Assembly: GCA_016861165.1 (NCBI GenBank)
Contig: BOKV01000007.1
Coordinates: 1-64,000, forward strand
Length of the DNA: 64,000 bases
Source: Alphaproteobacteria bacterium
GTDB taxonomy: Bacteria > Pseudomonadota > Alphaproteobacteria > Rhizobiales > Rhizobiaceae
Direction: 5' to 3'
The position numbers were made by a program, and so were the translations under genes. Under the pieces are notes generated by a model. It worked only from the letters and a program-made list of their open reading frames with translations. It was not told the DNA's origin and did not search any database. Shown here one piece after another: positions 17,958-25,685 of the stretch; within the stretch, counting starts at the first letter, position 1, and every line of letters starts with the position of its first letter.

Positions 17958-19126
17958 TGCGCCGGCCCGCCGCCAAGCGCCCGGCGCCACTCCCCGGCGA
18001 CGCCGGCATCGGCCTCGCCGGCGGGGCGGAGCGCGGCCATTTCGTCCGCGGGGAGCAGGCGCGACAGCGCCCAGACGGCGGCGCCGCGCACGGTCGCGTC
18101 GGAATCGGCAAGATGCGGGCGGGCGGCGGCGGCGAGCTCGCGCCGGCCGGAATTGCCGATCGCCGTCAGCACGTTGCGGATGAAGCGGTCGCGGCCGAGC
18201 CGCTTGACCGGCGAGGCGGAGAAGAAGACGCGGAATGCCGCCTCGTCGAGCCCGGCAAGAAAGGCGAGGTCCGGAGCGGCAAGGTCGGAGCGGGCGGCGA
18301 GTTTGGCCTCGCGCCCGGCCCGCGCATATTTGTTCCACGGGCACACCGCCAGGCAGTCGTCGCAGCCGAAGACGCGGTTGCCGATGCCGGCGCGCAACTC
18401 GCGCGGGATGGGGCCGTGGTGCTCGATGGTCAGATAGGAGATGCAGCGGCGCGCATCGAGCCGGTAGGGGGCGGGAAAGGCGTCGGTCGGGCAGATGTCG
18501 AGGCAGGCCCGGCACGAGCCGCAATGGTCGGTCTCGGGCGCGTCCGGTTCGATTGCCGCGTCGGTGAGGATGACGCCCAGAAACAGCCATGAGCCGAATT
18601 GGCGCGACACCAGATTGGTGTGCTTGCCCTGCCAGCCGAGGCCGGCCTGCTCGGCGAGCGGCTTTTCCATCAGCGGCGCGGTGTCGACAAACACCTTGAC
18701 CGCCGCGCCGGTGCGGGCGGCGAAACGGCCGGCGATCTGCTTCAGCCGGCCCTTGACGACGTCGTGATAGTCGCGGCCGCGGGCATAGACGGAAAGGGTG
18801 GCGCGGTCGGCGCGCCGCAGGCTGGCAAGCGGATCGCTCGCCGGTCCGTAGTTCATGCCCAGCACGATCGCCGTTCTGGCCTGCGGCCACATGCGCCGCG
18901 GGCTGCGGCGGCGGGCGGCGGTCGCGGCCAGCCAGGCCATGGTGGCGTGGTGGCCGTCGGCGATCGCCCGGTCGAGGCGGCGGCCGGTCTCGTCCGGCAG
19001 GCGGGCCGGCGTGAAGCGGCAGGCGTCGAAGCCCAGCCGGCGCGCCTCCTCGGCAATCTCGGTCCTGATGCGGCCAGCGGCCAGGCGCGGCGCCCGCGAC
19101 CGCGGTTCAGAAGTCGAGGTCGACAT
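17954..19126 (-). CDS. queG: Epoxyqueuosine reductase
   Basis: A 390-residue cobalamin- and iron-sulfur-dependent enzyme of the last step of queuosine tRNA modification. It carries DUF1730, then two [4Fe-4S] motifs: [16 protein letters not shown] and [14 protein letters not shown], and a C-terminal HEAT-like tail. The block [20 protein letters not shown] is the family signature. I start at ATG 19126 ([14 protein letters not shown]); the longer frame to 19204 is antisense-like and overlaps gst. The start sits inside the 3' end of gst (20-nt overlap) and the stop overlaps the SDR gene, so gst-queG-SDR is one operon. Confidence 0.95.
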   Translation of the reverse strand: MSTSTSEPRSRAPRLAAGRIRTEIAEEARRLGFDACRFTPARLPDETGRRLDRAIADGHHATMAWLAATAARRRSPRRMWPQARTAIVLGMNYGPASDPLASLRRADRATLSVYARGRDYHDVVKGRLKQIAGRFAARTGAAVKVFVDTAPLMEKPLAEQAGLGWQGKHTNLVSRQFGSWLFLGVILTDAAIEPDAPETDHCGSCRACLDICPTDAFPAPYRLDARRCISYLTIEHHGPIPRELRAGIGNRVFGCDDCLAVCPWNKYARAGREAKLAARSDLAAPDLAFLAGLDEAAFRVFFSASPVKRLGRDRFIRNVLTAIGNSGRRELAAAARPHLADSDATVRGAAVWALSRLLPADEMAALRPAGEADAGVAGEWRRALGGGPAQ

Positions 19127-19799
19127 AGTGGGCCACCGGCGGCAGGCCGGCCACCTTGTCGGCGAGCAGCGGCCGGAACGACGGGCGCGACTTGACGCGG
19201 GCATACCAGTCGCGGGCGGCCGGCTCGCCGTTCCAGTCGACCTCGCCCAGATAGTCCATCACCGACAGCATGGCGGCGGCTGCGAGATCGGCCTGCGACA
19301 GGCGGCCGCCAGCGAGCCAGTCGCGACTGGCGGCCAGCCAGCCGACATATCTCAGGTGGTTCTTCAGGTTGGTGCGGCCGGCGCGGATGAGGCCCGCTTC
19401 GGGAGCGCCGCCGCCTTCAGCACCGCGCATGAAGTGCTTGAACACCCGCTCGCCGACGAGATAGCGCGCCACCTCGGCCTCGAACTTGACGAGGAACCAT
19501 TCGGCCAGGCGGCGCACCTCGGCACGCGCCAGCGGGTTCTCCGGCATCAGCCGCTTCTCGCGCATCATGGCGCCGCTGGTCTCGTCGAGGAACTCGCCGA
19601 TGACGGCGGCGCCGCACACCGCCGCGCCGGTCTCGTCGAGCAGCACCGGCAGCGCCCCGGACGGGTTCAGCGCCAGGAAATCGTCGCGGCGCGCCCATGG
19701 CTTCTCCTCGACGAACTCGGTCGCCAGCCCGTATTCCGACAGCATCAGCCGGACATAGCGCGAGGGGCCGGACATCGGATGGTGGTAGAGCGTCAGCAT
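19107..19799 (-). CDS. Glutathione S-transferase family protein
   Basis: A 230-residue protein with a thioredoxin-like N-terminal domain ([20 protein letters not shown]) and the cis-Pro region [20 protein letters not shown], then an all-helical C-terminal domain ending [15 protein letters not shown]. Typical GST length. The first gene of the gst-queG-SDR operon. An N-terminal Ser/Tyr-type active site is likely (Ser10 region), but the substrate is unknown. The gene is divergent from uppP with 192 nt between them, in which no clear box is seen. Confidence 0.9.
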   Translation of the reverse strand: MLTLYHHPMSGPSRYVRLMLSEYGLATEFVEEKPWARRDDFLALNPSGALPVLLDETGAAVCGAAVIGEFLDETSGAMMREKRLMPENPLARAEVRRLAEWFLVKFEAEVARYLVGERVFKHFMRGAEGGGAPEAGLIRAGRTNLKNHLRYVGWLAASRDWLAGGRLSQADLAAAAMLSVMDYLGEVDWNGEPAARDWYARVKSRPSFRPLLADKVAGLPPVAHYVDLDF

Positions 19800-19991
19800 G
19801 CGGACTCGCACGTTGCTTGCGGGATGCGCGGCACGGCGGCCGGGGTGCATTCCTTGCCGCCAGTGGCTATAGCAGGCGGTATAGATTGCTGGGCGATTCG
19901 CGCAAGCCCGGCGTGGCGGCGCGGTGGCGGGTCGGCCGCCGCCCCTCAATCCTCGCAACGGCCGACCGCCGGCCGCCACGAAGGCAGACGC

Positions 19992-20807
19992 ATGGCTGAG
20001 CAGGCAATCTCCGACGCCCTGATCCTCGGCACGGTCGAGGGACTGACCGAATTCATCCCGGTCTCGTCGACCGCCCACCTGCTGCTCCTCGGCCATTTCA
20101 TGGGCTTCCAATCGACGGGCAAGACCTTCGAGGTGCTGATCCAGCTCGGCGCCATCCTCGCCATCCTGTCGGTCTATGCCGCGCGGCTGATCGAACTGGC
20201 GCGAGCGCTGCCGAGCGACGCGCGGGCGCGCCGCTTCGTCGCCGGCGTCGTGCTCGCCTTCCTGCCAGCGGCCGTTGCCGGCGTTCTCCTGCACGGCTTC
20301 ATCAAGACGGTGCTGTTCGAGACGCCGGTGCTGGTGTGCGTGACGCTGGTGGCCGGCGGCTTCATCCTGCTCGCCATCGACCGCATGGCCTTTTCGCCGC
20401 GCTACCACGACGTCATGGACTATCCGCTGTCGCTGTGCCTGGCGATCGGCGTCTTCCAGTGCTTGGCGCTGATCCCCGGCGTGTCGCGCTCGGGCGCCAC
20501 GATCGTCGGCGCGCTGCTGATGGGCACCGACAAGCGCTCGGCGGCCGAGTTCTCCTTCTTCCTGGCGATGCCGACCATGGCCGGCGCATTCACCTACGAC
20601 CTCTACAAGAACCGCGACATTCTGAGCCTCGACGACGCGGCGATCATCGCCGTCGGCTTCGTCGCCGCCTTCGTCAGCGCCGTGGTGGTGGTGCGCTACG
20701 TCCTCGACTACATCTCGCGCCACGGCTTCGCGCTGTTCGCCTGGTGGCGTATCATCGTCGGGTCGGCGGGGCTCGCCGGGCTCTACCTGCTCGCCCCGGC
20801 CGGCTGA
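19992..20807 (+). CDS. uppP: Undecaprenyl-diphosphatase
   Basis: A 271-residue integral membrane enzyme (about 8 helices) that recycles the lipid carrier for peptidoglycan and other glycans by removing a phosphate from undecaprenyl diphosphate. The catalytic blocks [17 protein letters not shown] (near residue 15) and [17 protein letters not shown] (near 160) are complete, so the enzyme should be active. Start at ATG 19992. It is followed 28 nt later by a cyclase gene on the same strand. Confidence 0.96.
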   Translation: MAEQAISDALILGTVEGLTEFIPVSSTAHLLLLGHFMGFQSTGKTFEVLIQLGAILAILSVYAARLIELARALPSDARARRFVAGVVLAFLPAAVAGVLLHGFIKTVLFETPVLVCVTLVAGGFILLAIDRMAFSPRYHDVMDYPLSLCLAIGVFQCLALIPGVSRSGATIVGALLMGTDKRSAAEFSFFLAMPTMAGAFTYDLYKNRDILSLDDAAIIAVGFVAAFVSAVVVVRYVLDYISRHGFALFAWWRIIVGSAGLAGLYLLAPAG

Positions 20808-20835
20808 GGGCAGACGAGGAGCGGCGCGGCGAACC

Positions 20836-21963
20836 ATGACGCAGCGGCTGAGCGACTGGCTGCTCGGCGAGGGCCGGCGCGCCGGGCGGCTGAGCGAACT
20901 GCTTGGCGGGCTGTGCGCACGCCTGCGCGAAGCCGGCGTTCCGGTCGAGCGGGCCACCCTCGGCTCGCCGCTCTTGCACCCGATCGCCCAGTCCTCCTAC
21001 GCGGCCTGGTCGCTCGAGGCGGGCAGCCGCGACGAGTGGTTCCGCTGGACGCCGGACAACCTCAAGGTCCTCGCCAACAGCCCGATCCACGACATCTATG
21101 TGCACGGCCGCGGCCACCGCCTGAAGCTCGGCCGGCGCCGCGACCGCGAACGCTTCGGTATCGGTCCCGAGCTCGCCGCCCAGGGCTACAGCGAGTATGC
21201 GGCGATCCCGCTGCCCTTCTCCGACGGCTCGCACAAGGCGTTCACCGTGGCGACACGCCGCCCGGGCGGCTTCACCGACGGCCAATATGCGGCGCTTGCC
21301 GCCGTCGCCCTGCCGCTTTCGGCCGTGCTGGAGACACTGGTGCTGCGGCGCACGGCGGCAACGCTGCTCGACACCTATGTGGGCCGGCGCAGCGGCCGCC
21401 AGGTCCTCGACGGGCGGATCAGGCGCGGCGACGGCGAACATCTCGGCGCGGCGATCTGGATGAGCGACCTCCGCAATTTCACCGGCCTCAGCACGCGGAT
21501 CGGCGAGGCGGCGCTGCTGGCGATGCTCAACCGCTATTTCGAGGCGGTGACCGGCGCCGTCGACGCCCATGGCGGCGAGACGCTGAAATTCATAGGCGAC
21601 GCGGTGCTGGCGATCTTCCCGACCGACGGCGAGGCGGCGGTGGCGCGTGCGGAGGCGGCCGCCGACCAGGCGCTGGCGGCGACGGCGGCGCCCGACTGGC
21701 CGGACGGCCTCGCCTTCGGCATCGCGCTCCATCTCGGCGAAGTGTTCTACGGCAATGTCGGCGGCGCCGAGCGGCTCGACTTCACCGTCATCGGCCCGGC
21801 GGTCAACCGCGTCAGCCGCATCGAGGGGCTGTGCGGCCGGCTCGGCCAGCCTCTCCTCGTCTCGGCCGAGTTCGCCGCGGCCTCGCGCCGCGCCTATGCC
21901 AGCGCCGGCCGCTTCGAGCTCAAGGGCATCGCCGGCGAGACGGAGGTGCTGCGGCCGGGTTAG
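20836..21963 (+). CDS. Class III adenylate/guanylate cyclase with N-terminal GAF-like domain
   Basis: A 375-residue soluble protein. Residues about 30-165 resemble a GAF-type sensory domain (EYAAIPLPFSDGSHKAFTVA). Residues about 200-370 form the cyclase domain, with metal aspartates D211 (IWMSDLRNFTGLS) and D255 (FIGDAVLAIF) and a transition-state Asn/Arg in GPAVNRVSRIE. It is the second class III cyclase in the window and has a different sensor arrangement from the one at 11672. Co-transcription with uppP (28-nt gap) is possible. Ligand of the GAF-like part unknown. Confidence 0.88.
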   Translation: MTQRLSDWLLGEGRRAGRLSELLGGLCARLREAGVPVERATLGSPLLHPIAQSSYAAWSLEAGSRDEWFRWTPDNLKVLANSPIHDIYVHGRGHRLKLGRRRDRERFGIGPELAAQGYSEYAAIPLPFSDGSHKAFTVATRRPGGFTDGQYAALAAVALPLSAVLETLVLRRTAATLLDTYVGRRSGRQVLDGRIRRGDGEHLGAAIWMSDLRNFTGLSTRIGEAALLAMLNRYFEAVTGAVDAHGGETLKFIGDAVLAIFPTDGEAAVARAEAAADQALAATAAPDWPDGLAFGIALHLGEVFYGNVGGAERLDFTVIGPAVNRVSRIEGLCGRLGQPLLVSAEFAAASRRAYASAGRFELKGIAGETEVLRPG

Positions 21964-22014
21964 CTGATCGTCCGTTCGCGTCATCCTGGCCTGCCTTCGG
22001 ACTGGCGCGAGCGG

Positions 22015-22767
22015 TCAGAACATCGCGGCGAGCCCGCGGCGGATGAGATCGAGGGCGAGCACCGTCAACAACAGCGAGAAGGCGAGGCGAAAGCGCGCCT
22101 CGGGCAGGCGGGCGAGCAGCCTGGCGCCGGCGGCGGTGCCGGCGAAGCCGGCGGCGACCATCGCCACCAGCAGCGGCAGCCAGGTGACAAAGGCGAATCC
22201 GGTCAGGCCGAAGGCGATGACCTTGAAGCCGTGCTGGGCGGTCATGATCGCCGCATGCGTGCCGGAATACTGCCGCCGGTCGGGCAGCGACCTGCCGAGG
22301 AAGGCGGCGGTGAGTGGGCCGGTGGCGCCGAAGAACATGGTCAGAAACGCGGTGACCAGTCCGCCGCCGGCAAACAGCGCCGGCCCGCCGCGCGCCAGCG
22401 CCGGCAGCCGGACCCAGGTGACGGCGATGATGAAGGCGCCGAGCCCGACCTTGAGCAGCGGGTCGTCGAGGCGGACGACAAAGGGCGTGCCGAGCGCCAC
22501 GCCGACGAGCGAGCCGGCGAGGAAGGGCAGCGCCGCCGACCAGTCGATATGGGCGCGCTGGATGAGGGCGCGGCCGGTGTTGGAGCCGAGCTGGACGACG
22601 CCGTGGACGGGAATGAGCGAGGCGACCGGCAGGAGGTAGCCCATCACGGTCAAAAGGGCGACGCCGCCGCCGATGCCGAAGGCCGCCGTCAGCGCCGAGG
22701 TGAAGAAGCTGGCGACAATGAGCGCGGCAGCCGCGCCGCCCGCGACATCGGCCGGCAGCAGGTCCAA
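22015..22767 (-). CDS. Sulfite exporter TauE/SafE family permease
   Basis: A 250-residue inner-membrane protein with about 7-8 hydrophobic segments. Two family repeats are visible: FGIGGGVALLTVMGYLLPVA near the N-terminus and FFGATGPLTAAFLGRSLP in the middle. The family exports sulfite, sulfonates or related anions; this member's substrate is unknown. Start ATG 22767 is 6 nt downstream of the NDUFA9-like gene's stop (22774) on the same strand, so they probably form a two-gene operon. Confidence 0.9.
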   Translation of the reverse strand: MDLLPADVAGGAAAALIVASFFTSALTAAFGIGGGVALLTVMGYLLPVASLIPVHGVVQLGSNTGRALIQRAHIDWSAALPFLAGSLVGVALGTPFVVRLDDPLLKVGLGAFIIAVTWVRLPALARGGPALFAGGGLVTAFLTMFFGATGPLTAAFLGRSLPDRRQYSGTHAAIMTAQHGFKVIAFGLTGFAFVTWLPLLVAMVAAGFAGTAAGARLLARLPEARFRLAFSLLLTVLALDLIRRGLAAMF

Positions 22768-22773
22768 GGCGGC

Positions 22774-23745
22774 TCAGACCTCGCCCTTGCGGCTGAACTG
22801 CCCCTGCGGCCGGTAGACCCACATATAGGTCGGCAGGATCGCCGCCATGGCGCGCGGCGTGATGCCGAGCCCGGCGAGCGTGCGCCCGGCGCGCTCGGCC
22901 TCGGCCGAGACGGTGGTGTCGTTCTCCAGCATCAGCACCTGGTCGTAGGTGAGCGGCGCGCCGGGCAGCCAGCCCGTCGCCCGTGCCACCGCCCTGGCGA
23001 GGAACCAGGGCAGGCTGATGAGCAGGCGGCGGCGGTCGATGATCTCCAGCATCAGCTCCATGCACTGGCGGAAGGTGGCCACTTCCGGGCCGCCGAGCTC
23101 GTAGACCCTGCCGCCGGCGGCAGCGCCGTCGACGGCGCGGGCGAAGGCCTCGGCGACATCGCCGACGAAGACCGGCTGGAAACGGGTCACCCCGCCGCCG
23201 ATCAGCGGCAGGAAGGGCGAAAGGCGCGTCATCCGGGCGAAGCGGTTGAAGAACGCGTCCTCCTGGCCGAAAATGATCGACGGCCGGAAGATGACGGCGC
23301 CCTTCACCGTTTCGAGCACGGCGCGTTCGCCGAGCCCCTTGGAGCGGCCATAGCCGGACGGCGAAGCGGGGTCGGCGCCGATGGCGCTGGCGTGGACCAG
23401 CCGGGCGCCGGCGGCGCGCGCCGCCTCGGCCACGGCGCGGGCGCCGAACTCCTGCACGGTGGCGAAGCTCTGGCGACCCTCCTCCTTGAGGATGCCGACC
23501 AGGTTGACGACGCAGTCGGCCCCCTCGGCGGCGCGGTCGACCGACCAACGATAGCGCAGATTGGCCTGCACCGCCTTGATCTGGCCGACATAGCCGAGCG
23601 GCTGCAGGTGGACGGCAAGATCGGGCCGGCGCACGGCGACGCGCACCTGCCAGCCGCGCCGGGCGAGCGCCCGCACGACGTGGCGGCCGACGAAGCCGGA
23701 GCCGCCGAACACGGTGACGAGGCCGGGTCTGTCCCTGAAATGCAT
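22774..23745 (-). CDS. Complex I NDUFA9-like NAD(P)-binding protein
   Basis: A 323-residue extended-SDR protein. The N-terminal Rossmann motif VTVFGGSGFVGRHVVRALAR, then VVNLVGILKEEGRQSF and GAVIFRPSIIFGQEDAFFNR match the NDUFA9 (complex I assembly/accessory) family that is conserved in Rhizobiales. The C-terminus ends with the typical YMWVYRPQGQFSRKG tail. It has no signal peptide. The start ATG 23745 has a GGGGAAG Shine-Dalgarno. It is first of a pair with the TauE/SafE permease. The 294 nt between it and the tRNA gene hold only the tRNA promoter. Confidence 0.9.
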   Translation of the reverse strand: MHFRDRPGLVTVFGGSGFVGRHVVRALARRGWQVRVAVRRPDLAVHLQPLGYVGQIKAVQANLRYRWSVDRAAEGADCVVNLVGILKEEGRQSFATVQEFGARAVAEAARAAGARLVHASAIGADPASPSGYGRSKGLGERAVLETVKGAVIFRPSIIFGQEDAFFNRFARMTRLSPFLPLIGGGVTRFQPVFVGDVAEAFARAVDGAAAGGRVYELGGPEVATFRQCMELMLEIIDRRRLLISLPWFLARAVARATGWLPGAPLTYDQVLMLENDTTVSAEAERAGRTLAGLGITPRAMAAILPTYMWVYRPQGQFSRKGEV

Positions 23746-23989
23746 GTCGCTTCCCCGCACTGAAAGGGCCGGCGCCGGACGGGCTGTGCCGGCGGGTTTC
23801 CTTAGCCGGTTTGGGCCGGTTTTGAAAGCCGCCCCCCGGGCCGCCCACGGGTTGCCGCGCGGTTGCCTCACGGCTGCCCCGAGGCCGCCGCGCAGCGGCC
23901 GGGCGGGCGCGTTGGGCGTGGCCGGCGGTCGCTGCCCGAAAGCCGGCGCGGCGGCCCTTGCAACGGCCAGGCCGCCGGCCAATATGACG

Positions 23990-24017
23990 TTGACAGTGCC
24001 CGGTGGCGGCCTTAATG
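23990..24017 (+). promoter_or_regulatory. Candidate sigma70-type promoter for tRNA-Leu
   Basis: TTGACA (23990-23995), a 16-nt spacer and TTAATG (24012-24017) precede the tRNA start at 24040 by 22 nt. A perfect -35 hexamer with a weak -10 is typical for alphaproteobacterial housekeeping promoters. The call rests on sequence and position only. Confidence 0.5.
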
Positions 24018-24039
24018 GTCACCGCCGTTGCCCGAACGG

Positions 24040-24124
24040 GCCCAGGTGGCGGAATTGGTAGACGCGCACGGTTCAGGTCCGTGTGGTGCAAGCCGTGGAG
24101 GTTCGAGTCCTCTCCTGGGCACCA
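24040..24124 (+). tRNA. tRNA-Leu (anticodon CAG)
   Basis: An 85-nt tRNA with a full cloverleaf. The acceptor stem GCCCAGG (24040-24046) pairs with CCTGGGC (24114-24120), followed by discriminator A and an encoded CCA (24122-24124). The anticodon stem CACGG/CCGTG encloses the loop TTCAGGT, so the anticodon is CAG, reading CUG leucine codons, the favoured codon in this GC-rich DNA. A long variable arm typical of tRNA-Leu and the T-loop GTTCGAGTCC are present. Confidence 0.97.
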
Positions 24125-24261
24125 TCAGCCTTCCATAGACGATCGGAGTTGCTGTCGGCCGCGGCCGGCAAGCATGTCCCCCGCTGTTTCGCGCCGCCGC
24201 CCGTTCCCGACACGACCGAAATCATTTGACATCGGCGCCGGGTCGCGATGCGATCCGGCCG

Positions 24262-24774
24262 ATGCTCACGGGCGGCAGGCATGATCGGCGCAGCAGGACC
24301 GCCTATCGGCGCGCCCTGGCGCTCGTTGCCGCATCGTGGATCGCGCTGCCGCTGCCGGTCGCCTGCGCGCAGGAGGGCGACCTGTTCGCGTTGCTCGCCG
24401 GGAACTGGCGGGGAAGCGGCACCGCGACGCTGTTCGACAATCGGCGATATCACGTAGCGTGCGATGCGGCCTATTCGGGCACCGGTGCAAAGCTGGTCGT
24501 GCGCATCGATTGCCGAAGCGACTACAGCGACCTTCGCCTGCGCGCGAATGTGACGCGCACCGTCGGGCGCCTAACCGGTCTGTGGCGCGAGGAAGTGCTG
24601 GGGGTCGCCGGCACGATCGCCGGCATTTCCGCCGCCGAGCGGCTGAGCCTGACCGTCTTCAGCGTCGTTCCGGCCCATATGGACGTCGTCTATGCCAAAC
24701 GCCGGCACCGGGTCGTGATCACGGCCGCCAACGTTCCGGTGGTGCGCGTCGAGATCAACATGCGCAGGCGCTGA
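24262..24774 (+). CDS. Secreted hypothetical protein
   Basis: A protein of about 170 residues with a signal-peptide-like N-terminus (YRRALALVAASWIALPLPVA then CAQEGD). The mature part is a small beta-rich domain (LLAGNWRGSGTATLFDNRRY, then LRLRANVTRTVGRLTGLWRE). The cysteines at the signal cleavage and in HVACDAAY/VRIDCRSDY could form a disulfide or lipid anchor. The start is uncertain: ATG 24262 is preferred over a TTG at 24226. No function recognised. It lies alone between the tRNA and a repeat element. Confidence 0.65.
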   Translation: MLTGGRHDRRSRTAYRRALALVAASWIALPLPVACAQEGDLFALLAGNWRGSGTATLFDNRRYHVACDAAYSGTGAKLVVRIDCRSDYSDLRLRANVTRTVGRLTGLWREEVLGVAGTIAGISAAERLSLTVFSVVPAHMDVVYAKRRHRVVITAANVPVVRVEINMRRR

Positions 24775-24792
24775 GCGCCCGGCTCTCCACCC

Positions 24793-24848
24793 GTTTGTTC
24801 TGTCGCGTCATCCTGTCCGCCTCGCGGTGGCGCCCGGCGGGATGAGGC
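24793..24848. repeat. Dispersed palindromic repeat, family B, copy 1
   Basis: The core TTCTGTCGCGTCATCCTG followed by TCCGCCTCGC and closing GGCGGGATGAGGCTC is shared with the array at 25402-25547 and the copy at 51450-51545. CATCCTG/CGGGATG form the palindromic ends. It fills the gap between two convergent genes. Confidence 0.65.
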
Positions 24849-24850
24849 TC

Positions 24851-25312
24851 TTAGTCCGCCGGCGATGCCCGGCCGCGTTTCGCCGCCCCGGCGGGCGGCG
24901 CGGCGAAGTGGGCGGGCAGCATCCGCATGTCGTTCAGCGTATGGCGGTCGAGCTCGGCCAGAAAGGCCGCAAGCGCCCGGTCGAACACGCCGGGCAGCCG
25001 GCAGTGGGCGGAGATGACGCAGGAGCCTGCCGGCCGGAAGCACTCGACCATGGCGAAGTCCGGCTCGGTCAGGCGCACCAGCGCGCCGAGATTGATATCC
25101 TCGGGCGGCATGGCCAGCATGAAGCCGCCGCCGCGGCCGCGCGCGGCGTGCAGATAGCCCTTGCCCGCCAGCAGCAGCACCACCTTCTTCAGATGCGCCT
25201 GCGAGATGCCGTAGATCTGCGCCGTCTGCCGGATGGTGACGAACTCGCCCGGTCGGCTGGCCGCAAACAGCAGCGTGCGCAGCGCATAATCGCTGAACTT
25301 CGACAGATGCAT
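24851..25312 (-). CDS. Rrf2-family regulator, NsrR-like
   Basis: A 153-residue winged-helix repressor. MHLSKFSDYALRTLLFAAS is the typical Rrf2/NsrR N-terminus, the HTH spans about 25-60, and three cysteines C91, C98 and C104 (spacing X6 and X5) match the [4Fe-4S] or [2Fe-2S] ligands of NsrR-type nitric oxide sensors. NO destroys the cluster and relieves repression. It is divergently placed upstream of nosR, so nos control by NO or iron-sulfur status is a reasonable inference. RirA and IscR relatives are alternatives. Start ATG 25312 gives the family N-terminus; an extended frame to 25372 is rejected. Confidence 0.85.
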   Translation of the reverse strand: MHLSKFSDYALRTLLFAASRPGEFVTIRQTAQIYGISQAHLKKVVLLLAGKGYLHAARGRGGGFMLAMPPEDINLGALVRLTEPDFAMVECFRPAGSCVISAHCRLPGVFDRALAAFLAELDRHTLNDMRMLPAHFAAPPAGAAKRGRASPAD

Positions 25313-25373
25313 GCTCACTCCGTCGGTTCCGCCCGGCGACCTGCGCGCCGGCCGGAGCGCAATCCAATCCAAC

Positions 25374-25547
25374 CGGATCGGGATTGTGCTCCATCTGGTT
25401 GTTCTGTCGCATCATCCTGCTCGGCGGGATGAGGCTCTGTCTGTCGCATCATCCTGTCCGCCTCGCATTGCCGCTCGGCGGGATGAGGCTCTGTCTGTCG
25501 CATCATCCTGTCCGCCTCGCGCTGCCGCTCGACGGGATGAGGCTCTC
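25374..25547. repeat. Dispersed palindromic repeat, family B, tandem array
   Basis: Three adjacent copies: a 17-bp-deleted copy from 25402, a full copy from 25440 and another from 25494, with a 54-bp period between the last two. Each reads TCTGTCGCATCATCCTG, then TCCGCCTCGC and TGCCGCTCGGCGGGATGAGG. The lead-in TGCTCCATCTGGTTGTTCTG (25388-25407) recurs, nearly identical, in front of the 51.5-kb copy. The array fills most of the 373-nt gap between the Rrf2 gene and nosR; the rest of that gap contains the FNR box. Confidence 0.85.
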
Positions 25548-25637
25548 CAACCTAGTCATTTCCGCCGGACCGATCCAACCCGGATCGGCCGCCGCCCCCG
25601 CGGCAACCATTCGTACCCGGTCAAAGGGACATTCTTG

Positions 25638-25651
25638 TTGATCCTAATCAA
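25638..25651 (+). promoter_or_regulatory. Perfect FNR/FixK/NnrR-type box upstream of nosR
   Basis: TTGATCCTAATCAA is a perfect TTGAT-N4-ATCAA palindrome, the consensus for FNR, FixK and DNR/NnrR regulators. Its centre is 41.5 bp upstream of the nosR ATG (25686). This fits activation of nos under low oxygen or NO, as known for nos operons. The likely cognate in this window is the FixK-like protein at 57420-58070. Confidence 0.85.
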
Positions 25652-25685
25652 TGTTGAGCCTCAGGCGCGCTGATAGGCGGGTGGC

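Noticed and set aside
25402-25547. Possible CRISPR array
   Set aside because: The units are directly adjacent palindromic repeats without unique spacers, there are no cas genes, and similar single copies occur elsewhere.
25311-25673. A 120-residue frame with internal repeats before nosR
   Set aside because: Its repeats come from the tandem non-coding palindrome array (54-bp period, a multiple of three), so it stays open without being a gene.
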